32,080 nucleotides of DNA. Origin: Sinomicrobium pectinilyticum. Its GTDB lineage: Bacteria > Bacteroidota > Bacteroidia > Flavobacteriales > Flavobacteriaceae. The DNA lies in assembly GCF_003725735.1 (NCBI RefSeq), contig NZ_RJTM01000123.1:1-32080 (forward strand), read 5' to 3'. A model generated the notes under the pieces. It was not told the DNA's origin. It worked only from the letters and a program-made list of their open reading frames with translations, and ran no database searches. The position numbers and the translations under genes were made by a program. Numbering within the stretch: position 1 is the stretch's first letter; each line of letters opens with the position of its first letter. Below are positions 15,823 to 22,912 of the stretch, one piece after another.

Positions 15823-17025
15823 ATGAAAATAGTCTACTTCTACCAGTATTTCGCTACGCCCAAAGGCTCTTGGGGAACCCGCGTGTATGAATTTGCCAGA
15901 GAATGGGTAAAAGAAGGGCATCAAGTTACTGTAGTTTCAAGTATTTATTCGAAATCTGACATCCAAGCCACTAAGTTAATTGAAGACCAATATTATGAAG
16001 ATATTCATGTCAAGGTATTGAATATTTTAATAGATAACAAACAGTCTTTTCTCAAACGGATTTGGTCTTTTTTCGCTTATAGTTTGCTTTCCTCGTATTA
16101 TGCATTGACGCTGAAGGCAGATGTGGTGATTGCTTCTTCCGGTCCTATAACTGTTGGATTACCTGGTTTGATTGCCCGATATCTACGAGGGAGAAAACTG
16201 ATTTTTGAAACAAGAGACCTTTGGCCGGAAGGGGCGATTGAATTGGGTATAATCCGAAACGCAACCTTGAAAAGAATTGCTTATTGGTTTGAGAAAAAAT
16301 GCTATAAAGCTTCTTCTCACATCATTACATTGTCTCCAGGTATGACAAAGAATATTAAAGAAAGGTTTGGTTTGACTAACGTAGATGATGTAACTAATGC
16401 AGCAAACATTGATTTATTCTCAACGATAGCGCCTTTCCAGGCGACAATGTTGAAACCTAAGTCGTATGCCATTTATACCGGCAATATTGGACAAGTAAAT
16501 AATTCATATTGGTTGTATAATGCGGCGAAGGCTTTAAAAAATAAGGGTAGGGAGGATATTGTTATCTTGCTGATAGGAGAAGGGCAGCAGCGAGAAGAAT
16601 TGGAAAGTCTAGCCGAAAAGGAGGGGATATCTAACTTTGTAAGATTAGGACTAATGCCTAAAAAAGATTTGGTTGGTTATATACAGAATGCGATGGTTTC
16701 GTTGGTTCCTTTGAAAGGTACGCCGGTATTGGATACGTCATCACCAAATAAATTTTTTGAGTCATTAGCAGCTGGAGTTCCGGTTATACAAAACACACAA
16801 GGTTGGATGAAAGATTTTTTAAGTGAGCATAACATTGGTTTAACGTTAAATCCAGATGACGCTAACGAGTTGGCTGATCGATTAATCTGGATGAAAGAAC
16901 ATCCGGAAGAGGTGACTGAAATGGGACAACAGGCGTCTGCAATTGCCAGAGAGTATTTTGATAAAGATTTTTTGGCTAATAAAATGTTGGACATCCTAAA
17001 GAAAGTTTGTAAGAATGCAAGATAA
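15823..17025 (+). CDS. GT4-family glycosyltransferase (WbuB-like)
   Basis: 400 residues, GT-B fold. The start MKIVYFYQYFATPKGSWGTRVYEFAREWVKEGHQVTVVSS matches the WbuB / WcaI subgroup of GT4, whose members often add an N-acetyl-6-deoxyhexosamine near the start of O-units. Further motifs are IFETRDLWPEGAIELG, VDDVTNAANIDLF, YTGNIGQVNNS, and the donor-site SPNKFFESLAAGVPVIQN (Glu of the EX7E-like motif in the FFESLAAG segment). Retaining transfer from a UDP-sugar is expected. It sits just upstream of the WbpV-like reductase, whose start overlaps its last 11 nt, and the initiating transferase follows. It is therefore likely to add the second sugar, or one whose donor the reductase makes. Confidence 0.87.
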   Translation: MKIVYFYQYFATPKGSWGTRVYEFAREWVKEGHQVTVVSSIYSKSDIQATKLIEDQYYEDIHVKVLNILIDNKQSFLKRIWSFFAYSLLSSYYALTLKADVVIASSGPITVGLPGLIARYLRGRKLIFETRDLWPEGAIELGIIRNATLKRIAYWFEKKCYKASSHIITLSPGMTKNIKERFGLTNVDDVTNAANIDLFSTIAPFQATMLKPKSYAIYTGNIGQVNNSYWLYNAAKALKNKGREDIVILLIGEGQQREELESLAEKEGISNFVRLGLMPKKDLVGYIQNAMVSLVPLKGTPVLDTSSPNKFFESLAAGVPVIQNTQGWMKDFLSEHNIGLTLNPDDANELADRLIWMKEHPEEVTEMGQQASAIAREYFDKDFLANKMLDILKKVCKNAR

Positions 17026-17944
17026 TAGCTATTTATTAACCGGAGCATCAGGGTTTCTTGGCAAGATATTACAACGAATGCTTATTGAGCAAAAAAATAA
17101 AGTCATTGGATTAGATCGGGGTGGACAACCTATACTGGCGGATATTACAAAACCTTTTGACATTGAAAAAAGATATTATTTTGATACTGTGGTACATTGT
17201 GCTGGGAAGGCCCATGTTGTTCCCCGTACACAAGCTGAGATTGATGCGTTTTATCACGTAAATTTCGAGGGAACAAAACATTTGTGCCAGGCATTGGAAC
17301 ATTTGGGGGCTAAACCCAAAGCCTTGATCTTTATCAGCACGGTAGCCGTTTATGGAAGGGATAGGGGCGAAAGAATTGACGAAAGCAGTCCATTGAACGG
17401 AAACACACCCTATGCCAAGAGCAAGGCAATGGCTGAGGAATGGTTAAATGACTGGGGCGCAAAAAATGAGATCAAAATTGGGATTATTCGGTTGCCTTTA
17501 TTAGCAGGTCCAAATCCCCCGGGCAATTTGGGAGCCATGATCCATGGAATTAAAACAGGGAAATACCTGAGTATAGGTAAAGCGAACGCGCGAAAGAGTA
17601 TGGTGTGGGCCGCAGATATTGCTAATTTAATTCCGCGCCTGGCGGAAATAGGAGGGACGTATAACTTGACGGATGGATATGATCCCTCGTTTCATGAATT
17701 AGAACAGGCTATAGCTAGTGAATTAGGCAAAAAGCCCCCGATTAAGATTCCTAAATTTGTAGCAAATCTCCTTGGTTATGCTGGTGATGTACTTGGTGAC
17801 AGATTTCCTGTTAATTCAGATAAACTAAATAAAATTACATCAACATTGACATTTGATGACAGTAAAGCGCGAAAAATACTAGGATGGAATCCAACGAGCG
17901 TGTTAGACCACATCAATGAAATGGTTAACCCCAATAATAAGTAA
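17015..17944 (+). CDS. NAD-dependent sugar-nucleotide reductase/epimerase, WbpV-like
   Basis: A 309-residue extended SDR. LTGASGFLGK (8-17) binds the cofactor, CAGKAHVV replaces the usual LAA segment, and ISTVAVYGRDR plus TPYAKSKAMAEEWL carry the Ser-Tyr-Lys triad. The ending LGWNPTSVLDHINEMV is shared by the group. CAGKAHV and the short C-terminal domain are typical of WbpV/WreQ-type proteins, which reduce the 4-keto product of WbpM-like dehydratases to UDP-QuiNAc (or, in related members, epimerise UDP-GlcNAc). The order GT4 / WbpV-like / initiating transferase / WbpM-like dehydratase resembles the end of Pseudomonas O-antigen loci (wbpV-wbpL-wbpM), which supports a QuiNAc or FucNAc primer sugar. 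It overlaps the upstream gene by 11 nt. Confidence 0.82.
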   Translation: MQDNSYLLTGASGFLGKILQRMLIEQKNKVIGLDRGGQPILADITKPFDIEKRYYFDTVVHCAGKAHVVPRTQAEIDAFYHVNFEGTKHLCQALEHLGAKPKALIFISTVAVYGRDRGERIDESSPLNGNTPYAKSKAMAEEWLNDWGAKNEIKIGIIRLPLLAGPNPPGNLGAMIHGIKTGKYLSIGKANARKSMVWAADIANLIPRLAEIGGTYNLTDGYDPSFHELEQAIASELGKKPPIKIPKFVANLLGYAGDVLGDRFPVNSDKLNKITSTLTFDDSKARKILGWNPTSVLDHINEMVNPNNK

Positions 17945-17998
17945 CAATAAATACCTGTTTCTTTTAACCAAAAACGATTATTAAATTTCATACAGATT

Positions 17999-18550
17999 AT
18001 GACGCGCGTTTTCGATTTTTTGTTTTCATTTTTTGGAATATTGTTATTATGGCCTGTCGGTTTGATATTGTGTATAATAGGTCTTTTCGATAGCGGTTCA
18101 CCTATTTTTAAACAAGAGAGAGTGGGAAAATATAAAAGATCATTTATACTATATAAATTCCGGACTATGCATATCCATACTGCATCAGTGGCTACTCATT
18201 TAGCTAATCAAAATATGGTAACCAGGTTCGGTTCATTTCTTAGAAAATCAAAACTGGATGAACTACCACAATTATTAAATGTTTTAAGAGGGGATATGAG
18301 TTTGGTTGGTCCCAGACCCTGTTTATTCAATCAATCGGAGTTGATCGAAGAACGAAGCAAAAGAGGGGTCTATAATCATTTGCCGGGGATAACGGGGTTG
18401 GCACAGATCAATGAAATTGACATGTCTACTCCTGTAAAACTTGCTGAAGTAGATGCTGAAATGCTACACAATTTGACCCTGGGAAAATACTTCAAATATA
18501 TTTTGGCTACAGTAACTGGTAAAGGTAGTGGAGATAGGATACAGGCGTGA
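17999..18550 (+). CDS. initiating phosphoglycosyl transferase (PglC/WcfS-like, small monotopic)
   Basis: Transfers a sugar-1-phosphate from a UDP-sugar to undecaprenyl phosphate and so starts repeat-unit assembly. Its 183 residues place it with the minimal PglC-type enzymes that have only the catalytic domain: one N-terminal re-entrant hydrophobic helix (DFLFSFFGILLLWPVGLILCIIGLF, 6-30), then QERVGKYKRSFILYKFRTM (39-57), the Asp87-Glu88 dyad in SKLDELPQLLN (84-94), GDMSLVGPRP (98-107) and HLPGITGLAQIN (127-138). Long WbaP/WcaJ-type N-terminal helices are lacking. It is 54 nt downstream of the WbpV-like gene, whose product is its likely donor. Last gene of the operon; followed by 780 bases without a gene. 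Confidence 0.93.
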   Translation: MTRVFDFLFSFFGILLLWPVGLILCIIGLFDSGSPIFKQERVGKYKRSFILYKFRTMHIHTASVATHLANQNMVTRFGSFLRKSKLDELPQLLNVLRGDMSLVGPRPCLFNQSELIEERSKRGVYNHLPGITGLAQINEIDMSTPVKLAEVDAEMLHNLTLGKYFKYILATVTGKGSGDRIQA

Positions 18551-19330
18551 GAGAATAAATGTTTCTTTTGATTTTAATATGATAAAAGATAGTTTTATCA
18601 TAGAATATGCTTATGTTTTCTGTTGGGGATTTTTTGAAATGGTTATTTATATCAGTATAGATAAGTAAAAATTCAACCCACCTGGTTCAAGCGATAATAT
18701 TATCATTTTCCTATTATTTGATACATAAATTTCTGTATTTTTTAAGTTGGTTTTACATTCCTTTAAATCACGATCTGTTATAATGAGATAGTCTTAGATT
18801 GACCAAAAAAGAAAGTTTATGTATTATATTTTTATAGGATATCTTTTATGAAAGTGCAATATTTTGAATGTATGACGTTTTTATATCAAGGATAGGAGAA
18901 GCTTAATCCAGTAGCAATTGAATAGAGGGATTTCAGTTCTCGAAAACAGTAAAAGGGTTGACAGAATTTTCCTGAGATTTGTTGAAAATGAAAAGAGAAA
19001 GATGGTGCTTTAAGGAGAATGCTCCAGGAATGTATATTTGATTAGAAATTTAACAATGGAGAAGAAATATGTGGAAATCGATTTCATAACATCCAATTCA
19101 TCTTGTCTAAACGTAGATAAAGAAAAAAAATCTTATTTTAGCAGGAAATAAGCTTGTTCATTGAAGGAAAATACAACAGATCAAAAAGAATGTTTTTCCC
19201 TTTTTATAAGGTTTTCTACCTGAATTTTAGATTAATTTTAACAAAACAGGGATTTTTTTAATACCTTTAGTTATTGTAAAGGTCAAAAAGTACTTGTTTT
19301 TTGAGTTTTACCGGGCAATTTTCGTAATAT
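18551..19330. other. 780-bp AT-rich gap between operon and pglF
   Basis: No gene is visible on either strand. At 18578-18602 there is a perfect AT-rich hairpin, TATGATAAAA-GATAG-TTTTATCATA, without a T-run after it; it may mark the operon end. GAAATCGATTTC (19074-19085) is a perfect 12-bp palindrome. TATATTTG at 19033-19040, with TTTA 20 nt upstream, matches the Bacteroidota -7 consensus and may be a distant promoter for the next gene. TACCTTTA near 19262 is a weaker alternative. The low GC matches the variable cassette upstream, not the gene downstream, so the cassette edge probably lies near 19300. Confidence 0.5.
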
Positions 19331-21403
19331 ATGAAAAAAATAAGTTGGGATAAGTTGAGGCAGGGGATGAAACTGGTGTTTCAACCCGGGAAGAGAAAAC
19401 TGGACTTAAAGAACATAGGCTACCTGCCGAGGTGGATTATATTGGCGATCGATATTTCCATACTGCTGTTTTCGGCCATAGTGACCTTTATGTTACTCCA
19501 GGGGCTTACCCTCAGTTTCTATACCCGGCTGACCCGCCTGGAAGAACTGCTTATGGTGGTAGGCGTGAATATAGTGTATTTTCTCCTGTTCCGTACCTAT
19601 GCGGGCCTCATAAGGTATTCTTCTTATATTGACGGCTTAAAACTCCTGTTTTCTACATTTTCCTCTTTTATCACCCTGGCAGGGATTAGCTATCTCAGTT
19701 ATTTTATTGCCGGGGAAAAGCTTTTCTTGGTGCCCGGGCTGTTTATGTACTTTATCATTTCTTTTGCTTTCCTGTTCCTGTTTCGTGTGGTGGTAAAACA
19801 GGTGTTTCACGCTTTTTTCGGGGAAACGCGAAAAGAAGAAAAGACAAAGGTGCTTATTTTCGGGGCGGATTCCAATGCTATCTCAGTGGCCAATGCCATT
19901 CGCACGGAGCAACCGGTCCGGTTTAAGATCCTGGGATTTGTGGATAAGAGCAATCACAATACCAGTAAGCGCATCCTGGACCTGCCTATACTGAGTAAAA
20001 ATAAACGGATGTCCGTACTCCTGAGGGCGCACGGTGCACAGGGGGTGATCCTTGCGGACAAACACCTGACCAAGGCCGAAAAGATAGAACTGGTAGACGA
20101 TTGCCTGGAAAACGGGTATAAAGTATTCACGGCACCGCTGGTGTCCGATTGGGAAAACGAACAGGATTTTTCCGGGCAGATCAAGAACATACAGATTGAG
20201 GACCTGCTGGAGCGAAAGCCCATAGTGCTGGACAACAAAAGTATTTCCAAAGAGCTGAAGGGCAAAAGGGTCCTGGTTACGGGGGCTGCCGGTTCCATAG
20301 GCAGTGAGATCGTACGGCAGGTGCTGAAATACGATCCGGAATTACTTATCATTGTGGACCAGGCCGAAACTCCCTTACATCAATTGCGGCTGGAACTGAA
20401 TAACCTGTCCGGGGAAGTGCAGTACGAAACGGTAATAGCCGATGTACGTAATTATGAGCGGATGAACCGTGTTTTTGAAGCTTTTGCCCCCCAGGTAGTT
20501 TATCATGCGGCAGCCTATAAACATGTGCCGCTTATGGAAGAAAATCCTTCGGAGGCAGTTTTTGTGAATATTATGGGGACCAAAAACATGGCAGACCTGG
20601 CCGTGGAACATCATACGGAAAAGTTTGTCATGGTCTCTACGGATAAAGCGGTAAACCCGAGCAATGTCATGGGGGCTTCCAAGCGTATTGCGGAGATGTA
20701 TGTCCAGTCCCTGTACTTTTCCAATAAAGAGAAGAAAAAGAAAACAACGCGGTTTATTACCACCCGTTTCGGTAATGTATTAGGCTCTAACGGTTCGGTA
20801 GTACCCCTGTTTAAGGAGCAGATCGCCAAAGGCGGGCCGGTAACCATTACCCACCCGGATATTATCCGTTACTTTATGACTATCCCGGAGGCCTGCCGCC
20901 TGGTACTGGAAGCCGGCGCTATGGGAAAAGGCGGGGAGATCTTTATTTTTGATATGGGCGAGGCCGTTAAGATCATGGACCTGGCCACCAAGATGATCCG
21001 CCTGGCCGGTTTTATCCCGGAAGAGGATATAACCATTGAGGTAACGGGGCTAAGGCCCGGGGAAAAGCTTTATGAGGAATTGCTCAGCGATAAGGCCAAA
21101 ACACTCCCCACACACCACGAAAAAATAATGATCGCTACGGAGACCATCGATGATCATGAATACGTAAAGAAAGCGGTACTTTCCATCTACGAGGTAGCGA
21201 GAAAATATAAAAACGACAAAACCGTAAAACTGATGAAAAACCTGGTCCCCGAATACAAGAGCATGAATTCCCTGTTCGAATCCCTCGACAGCGGTACTTC
21301 CGGACCCGGCCCGGCTGCGGATAACCTTCCTGCTGCTATTTCTGAAAAAGAGGAAAAACAAGTGTACGGGACCGGCAGGCACCGGGTAGGTTTCCCGGGA
21401 TAA
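19331..21403 (+). CDS. pglF: UDP-GlcNAc 4,6-dehydratase, membrane-bound (WbpM/PglF/CapD type)
   Basis: 690 residues. Four transmembrane helices (about 32-56, 73-93, 104-127, 131-154) are followed by a CoA-binding-like Rossmann domain (VLIFGADSNAISVANAI) and the catalytic SDR domain with TGAAGSIGSE (317-326). In the active site, VSTDKAVNPSNVMGASK shows Asp438, Lys439 and Met447-x3-Lys451; Met in place of the usual SDR Tyr is characteristic of this family. LGSNGSVVPLFKEQI and TGLRPGEKLYEEL are further signatures. It yields UDP-2-acetamido-2,6-dideoxy-4-ketohexose for the WbpV-like reductase. A roughly 40-residue low-conservation tail makes it slightly longer than usual. GC-rich, unlike the operon upstream, and isolated by 780 bases, so probably separately transcribed. 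PglF and WbpM differ little in sequence, and the symbol is approximate. Confidence 0.9.
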   Translation: MKKISWDKLRQGMKLVFQPGKRKLDLKNIGYLPRWIILAIDISILLFSAIVTFMLLQGLTLSFYTRLTRLEELLMVVGVNIVYFLLFRTYAGLIRYSSYIDGLKLLFSTFSSFITLAGISYLSYFIAGEKLFLVPGLFMYFIISFAFLFLFRVVVKQVFHAFFGETRKEEKTKVLIFGADSNAISVANAIRTEQPVRFKILGFVDKSNHNTSKRILDLPILSKNKRMSVLLRAHGAQGVILADKHLTKAEKIELVDDCLENGYKVFTAPLVSDWENEQDFSGQIKNIQIEDLLERKPIVLDNKSISKELKGKRVLVTGAAGSIGSEIVRQVLKYDPELLIIVDQAETPLHQLRLELNNLSGEVQYETVIADVRNYERMNRVFEAFAPQVVYHAAAYKHVPLMEENPSEAVFVNIMGTKNMADLAVEHHTEKFVMVSTDKAVNPSNVMGASKRIAEMYVQSLYFSNKEKKKKTTRFITTRFGNVLGSNGSVVPLFKEQIAKGGPVTITHPDIIRYFMTIPEACRLVLEAGAMGKGGEIFIFDMGEAVKIMDLATKMIRLAGFIPEEDITIEVTGLRPGEKLYEELLSDKAKTLPTHHEKIMIATETIDDHEYVKKAVLSIYEVARKYKNDKTVKLMKNLVPEYKSMNSLFESLDSGTSGPGPAADNLPAAISEKEEKQVYGTGRHRVGFPG

Positions 21404-21584
21404 TTATCTTTTTTTAACAGGTTATCCTGTGTTTCAGATCATATCATAAAAGATTTTTTGGAAATGCATATGTAACTATACGGATCTTCCTCCGTGCCAT
21501 GCTTTAGGTAATGTCATTTAGTTAGTGTTATGGTACTCTGAAAAGAGGTATAGGAGGAATGTTCTATATTTTATTAGAAAAACC

Positions 21585-21760
21585 AAAAGGCTCCTCCCTT
21601 TAGAAAAAGGGAGGTCCCCGAGCGTAGCTACGGGGGGAGGGTTTGACATCCCGGACCATTGGTATAACCGCAAACACTTGTGTATATATGCTAAGGCTTG
21701 CGCTGGTCAAAACTCCCCGTCCCGCAAAGCGGTCCACCCCTCTTCATCACAAGAGGGGAG
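21585..21760 (+). repeat. structured intergenic repeat, copy D
   Basis: The cleanest copy. 5' hairpin CCTCCCTTT / AAAGGGAGG, CCCCGAGCGTAGCTACGGGG, GGGAGGGTTTGACATCCCGG, CTCCCCGTCCCGCAAAGCGG, and the terminal hairpin CCCCTCTT / AAGAGGGG. Same orientation as copies A-C, about 20.8 kb from copy B. Confidence 0.85.
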
Positions 21761-21800
21761 TTCTGTGGAGTTATAATGTGGTACAGTAAGAAGAAAAGAT

Positions 21801-21940
21801 AAAAAGCTCCTCCCTTTAGAAAAAGGGAGGTACCCGAGCGTAGCTACGGGGGGGTGAAATCCCGGATCATTGTTTTAACCGCAAACGTTCGTGTATATGC
21901 GCTAAAGTTCCGACTGGTGAAAGCCTTTTGGCCCGCAAAA
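21801..21940 (+). repeat. structured intergenic repeat, copy E (3'-truncated)
   Basis: 5' hairpin and CCCGAGCGTAGCTACGGG are intact; the copy then decays and ends near GCCCGCAAAA without the terminal hairpin. The 40-nt spacer D-E (21761-21800) matches the B-C spacer (961-1000) at 36 of 40 positions by hand count, so B-C and D-E are two copies of one tandem unit. Confidence 0.8.
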
Positions 21941-22021
21941 TAGAAAGGACGATATGTTATGCTGAACACTGACAAAATGATAGAAGGGGAAAATTATAGC
22001 ATTCCCGGAAGAATTTAATTC

Positions 22022-22053
22022 GCAAATATTATATTTGCAGCAAATAATATACG
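22022..22053 (+). promoter_or_regulatory. palindromic operator-like site overlapping the wza -7 element
   Basis: GCAAATAT-T-ATATTTGC (22022-22038) is a perfect 17-bp inverted repeat. A further half-like GCAAATAATAT follows at once. The right arm contains TATATTTG (22030-22037), a full match to the TAnnTTTG -7 consensus. No TTG is found at the expected -33 spacing, which would fit a promoter needing an activator or one controlled by a factor bound to the palindrome. Confidence 0.4.
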
Positions 22054-22101
22054 CTTTGCCCTGTTTAACCGTTAAAGAAAGTGAAGTGATATAAACGACA
22101 G

Positions 22102-22899
22102 ATGATGAAAATAAAACGTTTAGTGCCTTACCATACCCCTGCCTTTTTCCTGCTGCTGTTCAGCATTGTTTTAATGACCTCCTGTGCTTCGCGTAAAAAC
22201 CTGGTATATTTCCAGGATATCGAAGAGATCGATAAACTGGCCAGCCGGGTGATTTACGATCCCGTATTGCAGCCGGATGACCTGCTGACGATTACAGTTT
22301 CTGCTCTCAATATGGAAACAGTGTTGCCGTTTAACCTGCCGGTAGTGGCCTATATGGATACCGGGCAACGGGCAAGCGGCACGCCGCAACTCCAGACCTA
22401 TTTGCTGGACAACCAGGGTAACCTGGAATTCCCGGTGATCGGGAGGATAAAGCTGGGAGGGTTGACCCGCAGTGAAGCGGTGGACCTGCTCCGGGAAAAG
22501 ATATCGCATTACGTAAAAAATCCTGTGATCAACATACGGATCATGAATTACCGGGTTACCGTACTTGGAGAAGTGGCGAGGCCGGGGTCTTATACCATTC
22601 CGAATGAACGTATTACTATCCCGGAAGCCCTGGGGCTGGCGGGGGACCTTACCGTATATGGCAAGCGGGATAACATCCTTATTATCCGGGACAAGAACGG
22701 GGAAAAGACCTATACCCGGGTGGATATTACCAAAAAGGATCTCCTCGAATCCCCGTATTACTACCTGCAGCAAAACGATGTTATCTATGTAGAACCCAAC
22801 AAAGCACAGGTGCAATCTTCAACTTATAACAGGAATGCTACCGTAGTGATCTCCATAGCTTCGGTGATCATAGCCCTGATCTCAGTATTAACACGATAA
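22102..22899 (+). CDS. wza: Wza-like outer-membrane polysaccharide export lipoprotein
   Basis: 265 residues. A lipoprotein signal (FFLLLFSIVLMTSC, lipobox Cys28) precedes the mature chain. The Poly_export domain (VIYDPVLQPDDLLTITVSALN, then LEFPVIGRIKLGGLTRSEA, about 110-130) and one SLBB-like domain (VTVLGEVARPGSYTIPNERITIPEALGLAGDL) follow. A C-terminal hydrophobic helix (TVVISIASVIIALISVL) is typical of short Bacteroidota Wza proteins, where it may cross the outer membrane. It is shorter than enterobacterial Wza because one SLBB domain is missing, which is normal in this phylum. Two consecutive ATG codons (22102 and 22105) make the exact start uncertain by one residue. It is followed 13 nt later by wzc, its periplasmic partner. 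Confidence 0.92.
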   Translation: MMKIKRLVPYHTPAFFLLLFSIVLMTSCASRKNLVYFQDIEEIDKLASRVIYDPVLQPDDLLTITVSALNMETVLPFNLPVVAYMDTGQRASGTPQLQTYLLDNQGNLEFPVIGRIKLGGLTRSEAVDLLREKISHYVKNPVINIRIMNYRVTVLGEVARPGSYTIPNERITIPEALGLAGDLTVYGKRDNILIIRDKNGEKTYTRVDITKKDLLESPYYYLQQNDVIYVEPNKAQVQSSTYNRNATVVISIASVIIALISVLTR

Positions 22900-22912
22900 T
22901 AATTTATAGATA

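Larger units (their letters stand above)
21404..22101. other. repeat-bearing interval between pglF and wza
   Basis: No gene. ACAGG/CCTGT near 21418-21431 forms only a short stem and is a poor terminator. Repeat copies D and E fill 21585-21940. The remaining 160 bases before wza are AT-rich and contain a palindrome that overlaps a TATATTTG promoter element. Confidence 0.6.

Noticed and set aside
21525-21776. 83-codon frame before wza
   Set aside because: It lies across repeat D; equivalent frames in the other copies are broken.
22430-22450. Further TCCCG..CGGGA palindrome
   Set aside because: It lies in the coding sequence of wza (FPVIGRI), lacks the 7-bp TCCCGAT/ATCGGGA arms, and is explained by codons.
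22171-22815. 214-codon open frame antisense to wza
   Set aside because: The sense gene has clear lipobox and export domains; the antisense product resembles nothing and lacks a start context.
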